Assembly (NCBI GenBank): GCA_949283305.1
Contig: CASDRU010000010.1
Coordinates: 62,001 to 126,000, forward strand
Length of the DNA stretch: 64,000 bases
From: an uncultured Spirochaetales bacterium
GTDB taxonomy: Bacteria; Spirochaetota; Spirochaetia; Sphaerochaetales; Sphaerochaetaceae
Reading direction: 5' to 3'
Part shown: in pieces, positions 17,644 to 27,635 of the stretch
Layout of the letters: every line of letters begins with the position of its first letter
Numbering within the stretch: the stretch's first letter is position 1
Position numbers and translations under genes: made by a program
The notes under the pieces: generated by a model
Told to the model about the DNA's origin: nothing
The model's database searches: none
The model's input: only the letters and a program-made list of their open reading frames with translations

Positions 17644-18691
17644 TAAAGTATCTCACATTTTTCTTGTCCTCTGAAAAATAATTCTCACGCGGAAGAAAAG
17701 TAAAAAAAGCCTGTGAATAAGAATCCAGCTCATCAAGGAATCTTGCTCTCTTCTCATCATCAAGTTCAAGAAGGACATCATCCAAGAGAAGAAGCGGCTT
17801 TCTTGAACTCTTTTTTGTGAATATTCTGGCTTCTGCAAGACGGAAAATAAGAGAACAGAGCCTGAGCTGCCCTGTTGATCCGCTCTGTACGAAATTTCCG
17901 TTGCTGTCCTTTACAACAAAGCGGTCACGATGGACTCCTGTTGTGGTTGTGAGCATAAGCTTGTCTGTTTCTCTCTTTTCTTCAAGTATTCTCACAATAT
18001 CATCAGCGCTCTCAGCACTTGACCAGGATGGCATATAGCTTATATACAGATCATTCTTTCCGGCTATCTTTTCAAAAAGAGAAGGAAAAATTTCATTGAA
18101 TTCATCAACAGCCTTCTTTCTCTCACTCATTATTTCAAATCCAAGAGCTGCAAGTTTTCTGTCATATATGCTTAACAGCATGTATTCCTGGCTTTTTATG
18201 GCCATATTCCTTTTAAGCAATATATTTTTGTAGTTTCTCATCAGAGTTAGAAATGATGGAAGATAAAGGCTCATAGTCTGATCAAAAAACCTTCTTCTCT
18301 CACTCATCTCTCCACGGATGAAAGCAAGGTCCTCATGAGAAAATATTATGCATGGAAATGCACTTACAAGCTCTTTTCTGTCCTTTATTTCCTTATCATT
18401 GAGCCTTATGTTTCTTTTTACTCCATCATAGAAAAAGGAAATGTTCTCTTTCAGACCAAGGTCACTGACAAAATCTGCTTTTAAAAAGAAAGAAGGATTT
18501 TTATGCTGTATTGTTTCTTTAAGTGCGCTTGTCTTGAAAGATGAACCATAGCAAAGAGTGTATATTGCTTCAAGGAAATTTGTCTTTCCCATTCCATTTG
18601 ATCCAAGAAGAACAATATCCTCACAGTCAGTGTCTACTTTCTGCGAGGATATGTTTCTGAAATTCATTATTTCTATATTAATAAATCTCAT
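17603..18691 (-). CDS. recF: DNA replication and repair protein RecF
   Basis: SMC-like ATPase that loads RecA at gaps, 362 residues. Walker A GSNGMGKTNFLE is near residue 30, the ABC-type signature STGQLRLCSL near 275, and Walker B LLLLDDVLLELDD near 305. The start codon overlaps the dnaN stop (ATGA), as expected for the dnaA-dnaN-recF cluster. The end overlaps the DciA-like gene. Confidence 0.95.
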   Translation of the reverse strand: MRFINIEIMNFRNISSQKVDTDCEDIVLLGSNGMGKTNFLEAIYTLCYGSSFKTSALKETIQHKNPSFFLKADFVSDLGLKENISFFYDGVKRNIRLNDKEIKDRKELVSAFPCIIFSHEDLAFIRGEMSERRRFFDQTMSLYLPSFLTLMRNYKNILLKRNMAIKSQEYMLLSIYDRKLAALGFEIMSERKKAVDEFNEIFPSLFEKIAGKNDLYISYMPSWSSAESADDIVRILEEKRETDKLMLTTTTGVHRDRFVVKDSNGNFVQSGSTGQLRLCSLIFRLAEARIFTKKSSRKPLLLLDDVLLELDDEKRARFLDELDSYSQAFFTFLPRENYFSEDKKNVRYFNVSNGEYRLESVL

Positions 18692-19797
18692 CAGTTCTGC
18701 ATTGGCATGATTATGTATATATAATCACTTTCCGGTTCACTTATGATTCCTACAGCGCTCTTGTTTGAATTGATCAGCATAGCTATGTTCTTGCTGTCAA
18801 TCTTCTTTATTGATTCAAGAAGAAACTGTGAATTGAAGGATAAAAGCATTTCCTCCCCCTCGTAAGAGCAAGGAACTATGTTCTTTATATCTCCATTTTC
18901 ATCCTCTCCGCTTATCATGATTCCATCAATATTGAGGTTGAAAAGAACTTTCCTGTTCTTAAGCTCAATCATAGCAGAGATAAGAGAAATCGCATTTACA
19001 AGAGCATCCTTTTCGCAAGTGACTGTATACTCAAAGCTTGAAGGAATGACTTTCTGGTAAACAGGATAATTTCCGCTTACAAGAAGAGAATATATATAGT
19101 GCCCTTCAATGTTTGCATAAACACACTGATCCTTTATTGCAATTGACAGTATTCCATCTCCGCTTCCTATGCTTTTCAGATTATTAAGGAATGAAACAGG
19201 AAGAATGGAAGGTGTGAAGGAAGGAATCTCCTGCTCAAAGGCTCTTTTAACACATGCAAGCCTCTTTCCGTCAGTTGCAACCATAACAAGCTTTCCATCT
19301 TCATTTCTTTCCATGAAAACACCTGTAAGGAAATGTCTTGTCTCTTCTTTTCCAACAGCAAACGCAGTCTTGTCTATCATATCGAAGAAAGAGCTCTGTC
19401 CGATATTGAAGAATTCAAGGTCTCCTCTTTCATCAAGAGAAGGGAATTTATCTGCACTTATTGTCCTGATATTCATCAAGAAGCTGTTGTCCTGACTGTT
19501 TTTTACAGAAAGCTTCTCGTTTTCCTCAGATATCTCAAGATCAACTTCTCCGTTAATGAATTTAAGAACATCAAGAAGCTTTTCACAGATTACTGTTGTT
19601 CTTCCAGGGACAATTGTCTCGCATGGAAAAGAAGATATAAATCCGTTTTTCTGGTCAGTTGCCTTGATTGTAAGACAGTTATTGTTGTTATCAAGAAGAA
19701 TATTGCTTGTAATTGAAAGAGCATTTCTTTTTGTTGTGAAGTTAAGAGCATATGAAAGCTCTCTTCTCATGTCTTCGCATTTTGCAAGAAATTTCAT
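18691..19797 (-). CDS. dnaN: DNA polymerase III sliding clamp (beta subunit)
   Basis: Ring-shaped processivity factor, 368 residues in three clamp domains. The N-terminal MKFLAKCEDMRRELSYAL, the central ATDGKRLACV and the C-terminal IMPMQN follow the family pattern. AAGGAG lies 7 bases before the ATG. The gene is directly downstream of the origin and translationally coupled to recF. Confidence 0.95.
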   Translation of the reverse strand: MKFLAKCEDMRRELSYALNFTTKRNALSITSNILLDNNNNCLTIKATDQKNGFISSFPCETIVPGRTTVICEKLLDVLKFINGEVDLEISEENEKLSVKNSQDNSFLMNIRTISADKFPSLDERGDLEFFNIGQSSFFDMIDKTAFAVGKEETRHFLTGVFMERNEDGKLVMVATDGKRLACVKRAFEQEIPSFTPSILPVSFLNNLKSIGSGDGILSIAIKDQCVYANIEGHYIYSLLVSGNYPVYQKVIPSSFEYTVTCEKDALVNAISLISAMIELKNRKVLFNLNIDGIMISGEDENGDIKNIVPCSYEGEEMLLSFNSQFLLESIKKIDSKNIAMLINSNKSAVGIISEPESDYIYIIMPMQN

Positions 19798-19834
19798 TTC
19801 GACTCCTTTTATATCTACTAAGATAGATAATACC

Positions 19835-20071
19835 TAGTAATAGTAGTAGTATATGTGAAATTGGTGGAAAAATGAACTATTTTCTTTAATTTTAATAAAA
19901 TAGGCTGTGGAAAAAATTGTTAATAACTCAAAGATTTTTCACAGTTTTCAACAGCCTGGATTTTAGCTTCGTTAATTCCTTTTAAATTATTAACTTAAAT
20001 GAAGAAGTTATCAACAGGATATAAACAGGTTATCAAACAGTTATCAACAGGTTTTAAACAATTTTTCCACA
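19835..20071. other. oriC: Chromosomal replication origin (oriC) between dnaA and dnaN
   Basis: The 280-bp non-coding gap carries several DnaA-box-like sequences. TTATCAACA lies at 20008-20016 and 20041-20049, TTATCAAAC at 20030-20038, TTTTCCACA at 20063-20071 and inverted at 19906-19914, TTTTTCACA at 19935-19943, TTTTCAACA at 19945-19953, and inverted TTTTCCACC at 19863-19871. At the dnaN edge a DnaA-trio-like repeat TAG-TAA-TAG-TAG-TAG-TAT runs from 19835 to 19852, right beside a weak box. Long A+T-rich runs (19880-19903, 19978-20000) could serve in unwinding. Read toward dnaN, the order box, trio, A+T-rich DNA matches the Bacillus-type unwinding element. Confidence 0.85.
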
Positions 20072-20077
20072 AAAAAT

Positions 20078-21409
20078 CTAGAAAGCCTCTTTTATTTTGT
20101 TTATTGCTTCTTTCAGGCTTTCATCACTCTCTTCCGCACTTTCTATCTTCTTTATTGCATAAACTACTGTGGTATGATCCTTTCCGTTGAAGAAGTTTCC
20201 AATTTCAGAAAGAGAAAGATTTGTGAGTGTGCTTGCAAGATACATTGCAATATGCCTTGCTATGGTGACTGTCTTGTTTCTGCTTTTACCTTTTATCTCA
20301 TACTCAGAAATACTGAAATACCTGGAAGTCTCCCTGATTATCTGGTCAATGGAGACATCATTGTTCTTGATCATCTGAACCGGGATGAAGTTCTTTATAT
20401 GTTCTGCAGCAATTTCTTTTGTTATCTCTTTTCCTACAAGATTAGAAAATGCCTGGAGAGTTGTTATTGCGCCTTCAAGATCCCTTACATTCGTATTTAT
20501 GTTCTGGCATACGAATTCAAGAACCTGATCTGAAATAGAGAAGTTTAGGGCCTGGCACTTCTTCTTTGCAATTGCCATTCTTGTTTCATATTTTGGAGGC
20601 TGCAGGTCGACATTAGTTCCTTTTCTGAATCTTGTGATAAGCCTCTCATTTATTCCTACAAGCTCACTGATTGGTCTGTCACATGTGAAGACAACCTGTT
20701 TGTTCTTGTCTGTAAGCTCATTGAATGTATGGAATATCTCTTCCTGTGTAGATTCCTTTCCTGAAAGAAAGTGTATGTCGTCAATCAGAAGCACATCTGC
20801 AGATCTGTATTTCTGCTTGAACTTATTGTTAGCTGTCTTTGCTGAGATTGCATGAATAAGCTCATTTGTGAAGGTTTCAGCAGTTACATATATGACTTTC
20901 ATTTTAGGATTATGGGAATATATGTAGTTCCCGATTGCCTGGATAAGGTGGGTCTTTCCAAGCCCTACTCCTCCATATATCAGGCATGGGTTGTAGCTTG
21001 TTCCGGGATTTTTTGCAATTACACGTGCCACATTCGCTGCAAAGAGATTGTTCTCTCCGATAATGAAGTTGTCAAATAAATAAGAAGGATTGAGAGTTTC
21101 GTTTTTCTTTGTTTCCTGTTTGACTTCTTCCTTCTTTTCAGGAATGCTTTCAGCCTTTTCCTTTGCCCTGTCCTTGTCTATTGAAAAAGTGCATCTGATA
21201 TGGCGGTCCTCAAATTCGCTGAGAGTGTTCTCGACTTCAGTTTTGCACTGCTTGTCAAAATTGTCCTTGTAGAACTGGCTGGAAAATGACAGTTTTATGC
21301 TGTCATTATCCTCAGAAACATACTCGGCATTCTCTAGCCATCTTTTCTTTGTTCCAGGCAGCGATGCAGAAAGCTGCTCCTTTGTTTTCAACCATGAATC
21401 CTTCAACAT
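20078..21409 (-). CDS. dnaA: Chromosomal replication initiator DnaA
   Basis: AAA+ ATPase that melts oriC, about 443 residues. Domain I is about 1-85, followed by a charged linker (about 90-115). Domain III has Walker A GGVGLGKTHL, Walker B LLIDDIHF and sensor ITRFRKG. Domain IV is the DNA-binding helix-turn-helix with KGKSRNKTVTIARHIAMYL and GKDHTTVVYA. I chose the ATG at 21409 because it follows the promoter; an in-frame TTG at 21451 would start upstream of the predicted transcription start. The gene runs toward oriC and dnaN. Confidence 0.95.
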   Translation of the reverse strand: MLKDSWLKTKEQLSASLPGTKKRWLENAEYVSEDNDSIKLSFSSQFYKDNFDKQCKTEVENTLSEFEDRHIRCTFSIDKDRAKEKAESIPEKKEEVKQETKKNETLNPSYLFDNFIIGENNLFAANVARVIAKNPGTSYNPCLIYGGVGLGKTHLIQAIGNYIYSHNPKMKVIYVTAETFTNELIHAISAKTANNKFKQKYRSADVLLIDDIHFLSGKESTQEEIFHTFNELTDKNKQVVFTCDRPISELVGINERLITRFRKGTNVDLQPPKYETRMAIAKKKCQALNFSISDQVLEFVCQNINTNVRDLEGAITTLQAFSNLVGKEITKEIAAEHIKNFIPVQMIKNNDVSIDQIIRETSRYFSISEYEIKGKSRNKTVTIARHIAMYLASTLTNLSLSEIGNFFNGKDHTTVVYAIKKIESAEESDESLKEAINKIKEAF

Positions 21410-21432
21410 TGTTACTATCTCTGAACAGCTTA

Positions 21433-21461
21433 ATTTTAGACAAGAAATCAAAGGAAAACAA
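21433..21461 (-). promoter_or_regulatory. dnaA promoter
   Basis: Read leftward: TTGTTT (21461-21456), a 17-bp spacer, TAAAAT (21438-21433). Predicted transcription starts about 17 nt before the ATG at 21409, leaving a short leader with AGAGAT as a weak ribosome site. Confidence 0.65.
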
Positions 21462-21545
21462 CATAAAAAGAACAGCTGTGTTGATTTTCTTACTAACTGT
21501 ATCTGATGTAATAAATTATATTATGTTTCTATTTCAGACGTTTCC

Positions 21546-21600
21546 TTGCATTTATTTTTTTAAAATGATAAAATTACATATATTCCGGGTTTTACCCGGA
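21546..21600 (+). promoter_or_regulatory. gyrB promoter and 5' leader hairpin
   Basis: TTGCAT (21546-21551), a 17-bp spacer and TAAAAT (21569-21574) make a good promoter, with transcription expected near 21581. The perfect 7-bp hairpin TCCGGGT-TTT-ACCCGGA (21584-21600) would then sit at the very 5' end of the gyrB mRNA. It could stabilise the message or act as a protein site. Confidence 0.6.
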
Positions 21601-21636
21601 TGTGTTTTTCACAGCAGATAATAAAGGAAAAAAATA

Positions 21637-23646
21637 ATGACAAACAGCGAAGAAATGAAAAAGAAGGCTGCTGAATACACAGGACAGGAAATCAAGGTCC
21701 TGAAGGGGCTTGAACCGGTTAGAGAGCGTCCTGGAATGTATATCGGATCAACTGGTATTGACGGCCTTCATCATCTTGTTTATGAAGTTGTGGACAACTC
21801 CATTGACGAGGCCATGGCTGGCTTCTGTGATATGATTGATGTCTCTCTTTCCTATGATGAGGAAGGAAGGGAAATCTGCTCAGTTCTTGATAATGGCCGC
21901 GGTATTCCTGTAGACATGCATCAGACAGAGAATAAAAGCACTCTTGAAGTTGTTCTTACCCAGCTTCATGCCGGAGGAAAATTCGACAATGATGCGTATA
22001 AGGTCTCTGGAGGACTTCATGGAGTCGGAGTATCATGTGTGAATGCTCTTTCTGACATGCTGGAGGCAACCGTATACAGGGATGGAAAAGCATACAGACA
22101 GACTTTCTCAAGAGGAATACCTGTTACAGATGTGGAGACTGTTGGAGAAGCAGATAAGACAGGAACATTGATCAGATTCACTCCTGATTTCTCAATCATG
22201 GAGAGAAACAGCTTCAGCTATGATACCCTTCTTGCCCGTTTCAGAGAGCTTTCATTCCTCAATAAAGGGATAACGATAAGGATCACAGACAACAGAGGGG
22301 AAGAAGCAAGGACTGATACACTCCACGCCGAAGGCGGACTTGCAAGTTTTGTAAAATATCTCAATGAATACAAGACTACACTCTTTGAGCCTATTTATTT
22401 TGAAGGCAGGAAGATGATTGAGTCTTCAAAGAAAATGGTGGCAGTTGAGATAGCAATCCAGTACAACGACAAGTACGATGAGAAAGTCTATACTTTTGTA
22501 AACAACATCAATACAAGGGAGGGTGGAACCCACCTCATCGGATTCAGGACTGCTTTATCAAGATGCATCAATAATCAGCTGAAAAAGAATCCTAAGTATC
22601 TCAAAAAATATTCAGAGAACCTTGAGGGAAGCGATATAGCAGAAGGTCTTACAGCCATAGTTTCTGTAAAGATACCAAGCCCTCAGTTTGAAGGACAGAC
22701 AAAGATGAAGCTCGGTGATTCTGCTGTAAGAGGAATCGTCGACTCTCTTGTCTATGAGAATCTGAACAATCATTTCGATGAGTTCCCAGATGAGATAGAC
22801 AAGCTTCTTGATAAGGTTACAAGTGCCGCTATCGGAAGAATTGCCGCAAGAAAGGCCCGTGAGAACATAAGAAAGAAAAGCGAGGGCGGCGGACTTCCTG
22901 GAAAGCTTGCAGACTGCTCTGAAAAGGATCCGGCAAAATGTGAGGTGTTCATAGTTGAGGGTGATTCTGCAGGCGGAACAGCAAAACAGGGAAGAGACAG
23001 CCGTTTCCAGGCAATCCTTCCGCTTTGGGGCAAGATGCTCAATGTAGAAAAAGCACAGGAAGCAAAGGTTCTGAACAACGACAAGCTTCATCCTGTGATT
23101 CAGACAATCGGGGCAGGAATTACCAGATACAACGAATCAAAAAGCGATCATGATGAGAAATCTGAAGATGAGAAAACTTTTGATTTAAACAAGGTGCGAT
23201 ATCATAAAATCATCATTATGGCTGATGCTGATGTCGATGGATCCCATATCAGGACATTGCTGCTTACTTTCTTCTTCCGTTACATGAAGCCTCTCATTGA
23301 AGCAGGATATGTGTATTTCGCAATGCCTCCTCTTTATAAGATCACAATCGGAAAGAAAGTGTTCTATGCATATCAGGAAGAGGAAAAGAGAAAGATAATA
23401 GACGAATATGCGCAGGGAGATGAAAACAAGGTATCTACACAGCGCTATAAGGGTCTTGGAGAAATGGAGAAAGAAGAGCTCTGGGAGACAACCATGAATC
23501 CGGAAACAAGAATGATCGGTCAGGTTCATCTTTCAGATGCTGAAGAGGCAGACAGAGTGTTTTCCATGCTTATGGGCGAGGATGTCGAGCCAAGACGAGA
23601 GTTTATCGAGCAGAATGCTACATATGTAAGCGTTCTGGATGTATGA
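21637..23646 (+). CDS. gyrB: DNA gyrase subunit B
   Basis: ATPase subunit of the type II topoisomerase that introduces negative supercoils, 669 residues. GHKL ATPase motifs [22 protein letters not shown] and [15 protein letters not shown] are in the N-terminal domain. The TOPRIM motifs [15 protein letters not shown] and [11 protein letters not shown] follow, and the tail has [14 protein letters not shown] precedes the ATG. gyrA follows within 10 bp. Confidence 0.97.
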   Translation: MTNSEEMKKKAAEYTGQEIKVLKGLEPVRERPGMYIGSTGIDGLHHLVYEVVDNSIDEAMAGFCDMIDVSLSYDEEGREICSVLDNGRGIPVDMHQTENKSTLEVVLTQLHAGGKFDNDAYKVSGGLHGVGVSCVNALSDMLEATVYRDGKAYRQTFSRGIPVTDVETVGEADKTGTLIRFTPDFSIMERNSFSYDTLLARFRELSFLNKGITIRITDNRGEEARTDTLHAEGGLASFVKYLNEYKTTLFEPIYFEGRKMIESSKKMVAVEIAIQYNDKYDEKVYTFVNNINTREGGTHLIGFRTALSRCINNQLKKNPKYLKKYSENLEGSDIAEGLTAIVSVKIPSPQFEGQTKMKLGDSAVRGIVDSLVYENLNNHFDEFPDEIDKLLDKVTSAAIGRIAARKARENIRKKSEGGGLPGKLADCSEKDPAKCEVFIVEGDSAGGTAKQGRDSRFQAILPLWGKMLNVEKAQEAKVLNNDKLHPVIQTIGAGITRYNESKSDHDEKSEDEKTFDLNKVRYHKIIIMADADVDGSHIRTLLLTFFFRYMKPLIEAGYVYFAMPPLYKITIGKKVFYAYQEEEKRKIIDEYAQGDENKVSTQRYKGLGEMEKEELWETTMNPETRMIGQVHLSDAEEADRVFSMLMGEDVEPRREFIEQNATYVSVLDV

Positions 23647-23656
23647 GGAAGATTAT

Positions 23657-26146
23657 ATGGATGAAAATATTCAGGAAGAACATCTTGGAAAAGTAATACA
23701 GGCAGATCTTTCCACAGAGATGAGGACAAGTTATCTGAATTATGCTATGTCCGTAATCATCAGCCGAGCTCTGCCTGATGTGAGAGACGGTCTTAAACCT
23801 GTACACAGAAGAATTCTTTACGATATGTGGGAAATCGGGCTTAAGGCCGGAGGAGCCACAAAGAAGTGTGCCCGTGTTGTCGGAGACGTTCTGGGTAAGT
23901 ATCACCCGCATGGGGATGCATCCGTTTATGATGCTCTTGTCCGTCTTGGTCAGGATTTTTCCCTCCGCTATCCTGTTGTAAAGCCCCAGGGAAACTTCGG
24001 CTCAATTGACGGAGATCCACCGGCTGCAATGCGATACACAGAGGCAAAACTCAGCCGCCTTGGTGAGGAAATGCTTGCTGATATCGGAAAGGATACGGTC
24101 GATTTCATGCCTAACTATGATGAGTCTACAAAGGAACCGGTAGTGCTTCCATCAGCCTTTCCCTTCCTTCTTGTAAACGGCTCATCCGGTATTGCTGTAG
24201 GTATGGCAACAAACCTTGCACCTCATAACCTTAAAGAGGTTGTTGATGGAGCCTGTGCATTAATTGACAATCCTAACTTAAGCATATTAGAGCTCTCTGA
24301 GTATATAAAAGGCCCTGATTTCCCATCATACGGCATCATTTGCGGTAAAAAAGGAATAATGGATGCTTTTACTACCGGAAAGGGAAAGATAGTAATCAGA
24401 AGCCGTTATGAGATAGAGGAAGCTCATGGAAGAGACAGAATTGTCTTCACAGAGATTCCTTATCAGGTTAACAAGAGCGAGCTTGTAAAGAAAATAGATG
24501 AACTGAGAAAGGATGATGTTATAAAGGGAATTTCCCAGGTACGGGATGAGTCCGGACGCGATGGAATAAGAATCGTTGTAGAGCTCAAGCAGGATGCTGT
24601 AGCAAATATCGTGCTCAATATGCTTTTCTCAAAGACTCAGCTGCAGGCAAACTTCAATGCCTATAATCTTGCACTTGATGGCGGTGTTCCTCGCCTGTTC
24701 AATCTAAAGGACATGCTTTCCTGTTATATCAAGCACAGAGAAGAGGTTGTCACAAGAAGAACAAGGTATGATCTGAAGAAAGCTGAAGAGAGGGCACATA
24801 TACTTGAAGGTCTTAAGATAGGCCTTGATAACATTGATGAAGTGATCAGGATCATCAAGGAAGCTGAGGACAATGCCGTTGCTTCTCTTGAGCTTCAGAA
24901 AGCATTCTCTCTTACTCAGGTTCAGGCAGATGCCATTATCGACATGAAGCTTGGAAGGCTTTCTCATCTTGAGACTGAAAAGATTCTTAATGAACTTGCT
25001 GATCTTGAGCAGAAAATCATCTATTACAAAGATCTTCTTGCTGATGAGAAGAAGATCCTTGCCGTAGTAAAGGATGAGCTGATCAAAATCGGTGAGACAT
25101 ATGGGGACAGAAGAAGGACTGAGATATCAGAAAGAGAGCTTGAAGATTCCTCCCCTGAGGATTTCATCAAGAAGGAAGAGGTTGTAGTCTCTATTACCAA
25201 TAAAGGATTTGCAAAGCGTATTCCTATTGATGAATACAGAGCTCAGAAGAGAGGCGGGAAAGGAACAATCGGAGCAAAGCTTGTTGACAATGACTTTGTC
25301 CAGCATCTCTTCATCTGTTCAAGCCATGATATCATCATGTTTGTCACAAATCTCGGCAAGGCATATTATGTCAAGGCTTTTGATATCCCGGAAAATGCGA
25401 AGACAGCAAAGGGAACAAGCATCAAGAGCATTGTACAGATTGACAACAATGAGAAGGTCACAGCAGTAATTACATTCCCTGAGTTCGATGAGAACGAATA
25501 CATCATGATGCTTACAAGAAATGCAGTGACAAAGAAAGTAAGACTCAATGATTTCATAAATGCAAAGGTAAGAGGCGTCAAGGCAATCATTCTCGATGAG
25601 GGTGATGAGCTTGAAAAAGCAATTTTTGTCAACGAATCAGATGATGTCATGTTCGTGACAAAAGAAGGAAAGGGCCTTAGAACAAGTGCAGATAATGTAA
25701 GAACCATGGGCCGTGGCACTCATGGAGTGAGAGCAATGAAGCTTTCTGATTCTGATGAAATCAGGGGTCTTGTAAAAGTCAGTGATGATAAGGAAATCAT
25801 CATGGTTACAGAAAACGGTAAAGGCAAGAAAGTAAAGTTCTCTGAATTCATGGCACATGGAAGAGGAACAATGGGTCAGAAGATCTATACCATTGAGAAA
25901 GGCGAAAACGGTATTGTTGATGCCTTTGCTGTATCAGATGACGATGATATCATCATTATCACAAAGAAAGGACAGGCTCTAAGAATCCATGCAAAAGATA
26001 TCTCTACTCAGGGAAGGAGCGCCCGCGGAGTAAGAGTAGCTGCTTTCAAGAAAGCAAATGACAGCATAAATGCAATGGCTATAACGAGATATCAGGAAGA
26101 ACAGGAAGAGGATGAAGTCCAAGAAGAGCCTGAGGAAAACAGTTAA
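23657..26146 (+). CDS. gyrA: DNA gyrase subunit A
   Basis: DNA cleavage-rejoining subunit of gyrase, about 829 residues. The active-site tyrosine is in [11 protein letters not shown] gyrase-type box AQKRGGKG in the C-terminal pinwheel supports gyrase rather than topoisomerase IV. The quinolone-determining stretch reads [14 protein letters not shown], so the position equivalent to E. coli Ser83 is alanine. The ATG at 23657 follows GAGGAA; an in-frame ATG at 23639 would overlap gyrB. The C-terminus is strongly acidic. Confidence 0.97.
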   Translation: MDENIQEEHLGKVIQADLSTEMRTSYLNYAMSVIISRALPDVRDGLKPVHRRILYDMWEIGLKAGGATKKCARVVGDVLGKYHPHGDASVYDALVRLGQDFSLRYPVVKPQGNFGSIDGDPPAAMRYTEAKLSRLGEEMLADIGKDTVDFMPNYDESTKEPVVLPSAFPFLLVNGSSGIAVGMATNLAPHNLKEVVDGACALIDNPNLSILELSEYIKGPDFPSYGIICGKKGIMDAFTTGKGKIVIRSRYEIEEAHGRDRIVFTEIPYQVNKSELVKKIDELRKDDVIKGISQVRDESGRDGIRIVVELKQDAVANIVLNMLFSKTQLQANFNAYNLALDGGVPRLFNLKDMLSCYIKHREEVVTRRTRYDLKKAEERAHILEGLKIGLDNIDEVIRIIKEAEDNAVASLELQKAFSLTQVQADAIIDMKLGRLSHLETEKILNELADLEQKIIYYKDLLADEKKILAVVKDELIKIGETYGDRRRTEISERELEDSSPEDFIKKEEVVVSITNKGFAKRIPIDEYRAQKRGGKGTIGAKLVDNDFVQHLFICSSHDIIMFVTNLGKAYYVKAFDIPENAKTAKGTSIKSIVQIDNNEKVTAVITFPEFDENEYIMMLTRNAVTKKVRLNDFINAKVRGVKAIILDEGDELEKAIFVNESDDVMFVTKEGKGLRTSADNVRTMGRGTHGVRAMKLSDSDEIRGLVKVSDDKEIIMVTENGKGKKVKFSEFMAHGRGTMGQKIYTIEKGENGIVDAFAVSDDDDIIIITKKGQALRIHAKDISTQGRSARGVRVAAFKKANDSINAMAITRYQEEQEEDEVQEEPEENS

Positions 26147-26153
26147 ATCAAAC

Positions 26154-26177
26154 GGGGCCTGAAAAAGGCCCCTTTTT
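26154..26177 (+). terminator. Terminator of gyrBA
   Basis: GGGGCC / GGCCCC stem with a 7-nt loop followed by TTTTT, 8 bases after the gyrA stop. Confidence 0.9.
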
Positions 26178-26424
26178 AAGCAGAAAAAAACAACAAAAAT
26201 ATACCCTATTCTATAGTAGAAAATAAGAAAATTTTTCAAATATTTTTGTATCTATATATAGTAATTTTAAACAAAAACCTTCATTTAAACCTATTTAAAT
26301 GCATATTTTGGAAAAAAGATATTAAGATGTGAATTTAAACCGGAAAATGGCAGACCTGAAAGGAAAATTGTCAATTTTAGTTCGCATAAATATAGACAAA
26401 TTTGCCAAAAGAAAAATAAGAGAC

Positions 26425-26440
26425 CGTTCCACGTGAAACA
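26425..26440. promoter_or_regulatory. parS: parS site 1
   Basis: CGTTCCACGTGAAACA, one base-pair class away from the near-universal 16-bp ParB site. It lies in the A+T-rich gap 26178-26558 upstream of parAB. Confidence 0.85.
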
Positions 26441-26500
26441 TTGCTAATTTAAGAAGATATAAAGATTTTGTTTTTGTGAAAAATAAATTGAAGTTAAAAT

Positions 26501-26516
26501 TGTTTCACGTGAAACA
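26501..26516. promoter_or_regulatory. parS: parS site 2
   Basis: TGTTTCACGTGAAACA, a perfect palindromic match to the consensus ParB-binding site. Confidence 0.95.
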
Positions 26517-26536
26517 TGTATGTGTGATAGAGATTT

Positions 26537-26552
26537 TGTTTCACGTGAAACA
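26537..26552. promoter_or_regulatory. parS: parS site 3
   Basis: A second perfect TGTTTCACGTGAAACA, 36 bp from site 2 and ending 6 bases before the stop codon of the NifU-domain gene. Confidence 0.95.
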
Positions 26553-26558
26553 TCTGGC

Positions 26559-26783
26559 TTATTCTGCTGCGTTGATTACAGTCAGATCTGGGTCTACTGC
26601 TTCTCTGAGATATCTCTGTACTCCATTTGAGAGTGTGATCTGGCTCATTGGACATCCGGCGCATGCTCCCACAAGGCGTACATAGACATTTTTGTCTTCT
26701 ACTCTGAGAAACTCGATATCTCCCCCGTCATTCTGCAATGCGGGTCTGATTGCATTTATTGCTTCTTTTATCTTTTCTACCAT
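26559..26783 (-). CDS. NifU C-terminal-domain iron-sulfur scaffold protein
   Basis: Small scaffold protein of 74 residues that carries or transfers iron-sulfur clusters. The cluster-binding CxxC is in GACAGCPMSQITLSNGV, and NDGGDIEFLRVED is the usual upstream segment. AGGAG precedes the ATG at 26783; an upstream in-frame start at 26819 has no ribosome site. It stands alone, convergent on gyrA and divergent from parA, and is embedded next to the parS sites. Confidence 0.88.
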   Translation of the reverse strand: MVEKIKEAINAIRPALQNDGGDIEFLRVEDKNVYVRLVGACAGCPMSQITLSNGVQRYLREAVDPDLTVINAAE

Positions 26784-26830
26784 TGTTTTCTCCTGTGTAT
26801 ACTTTATATTATTCCACATACTCTTTCAAG

Positions 26831-26858
26831 TTGTGTATCGACAAATATATTTTATTAA
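26831..26858 (+). promoter_or_regulatory. Possible parA promoter
   Basis: TTGTGT (26831-26836), a 16-bp spacer and TATTAA (26853-26858), 6 nt before the ATG at 26865. There is no Shine-Dalgarno, so this is a weaker example of the leaderless arrangement seen elsewhere. Confidence 0.4.
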
Positions 26859-26864
26859 ATTAAA

Positions 26865-27635
26865 ATGAATTACATGAAAGCTCATAAGATTATATTCTTT
26901 AACCAGAAAGGAGGAGTCGGCAAGACGACTGTATGTGTCAATATAGGGTCATCTCTTGCTGAAATGGGTTATAAAGTTCTTCTTATAGACTTTGATTCTC
27001 AAACTAATCTTACAAGCTCTGTTTCTGGAGATGGTAGAAAAACAACGATTTATCAGATTATATCTGGAGAGAAGAATGCTAAGGATGGTATTCAGTCTAC
27101 AATATGCAATAATCTTTATCTCATTCCTGGCTCTGTTGATACAGCAGGGCTGTCTGTAGAACTGGTCAATGAGAATGAAAGAGAATATTATCTAAAGCAT
27201 GCGCTGCGTGAGCTAGATGATATGTTTGATTTCATTTTGCTTGACTGCCCCCCTGCATTGGGTCTTGAGACCATGAATGCCTTGGCATGGTGTGAATATG
27301 TGATTATTCCATTACAGTGCGAATATCTTGCAATGGAAGGCTTGAATCTTCTTATGAAGACAATAAACAGTGTAAAGAAGACATTCAATCAGGATCTTAA
27401 AATCATGGGAATTGTTTTCAATATGTACTCGAGAAGAAATCTTCTTGATCAGGATGTTGTAGATGACGTTTCCTCTTATTTTAAGGATCTTGTGTTCACT
27501 ACTATTATCCCCAGAAGTGTCAGACTCTCAGAGGCTCCAAGCCACGGGCTGCCGATAAATGTCTATGAAAAGAGCAATAATGCAGCAAAAGCATTCAGAG
27601 CTCTGTCAAAGGAGGTTGTTGATCGTGCAAAATGA
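26865..27635 (+). CDS. parA: Chromosome-partitioning ATPase ParA (Soj)
   Basis: Walker-type ATPase that moves ParB-parS complexes over the nucleoid, 256 residues. The deviant Walker A KGGVGKTT, the A' motif DFDSQTN and the B motif FILLDCPPALG are intact. It is short, without an N-terminal HTH, which is the chromosomal Soj form. A second ATG at 26874 is an alternative start. It overlaps parB by 11 bp. Confidence 0.95.
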   Translation: MNYMKAHKIIFFNQKGGVGKTTVCVNIGSSLAEMGYKVLLIDFDSQTNLTSSVSGDGRKTTIYQIISGEKNAKDGIQSTICNNLYLIPGSVDTAGLSVELVNENEREYYLKHALRELDDMFDFILLDCPPALGLETMNALAWCEYVIIPLQCEYLAMEGLNLLMKTINSVKKTFNQDLKIMGIVFNMYSRRNLLDQDVVDDVSSYFKDLVFTTIIPRSVRLSEAPSHGLPINVYEKSNNAAKAFRALSKEVVDRAK

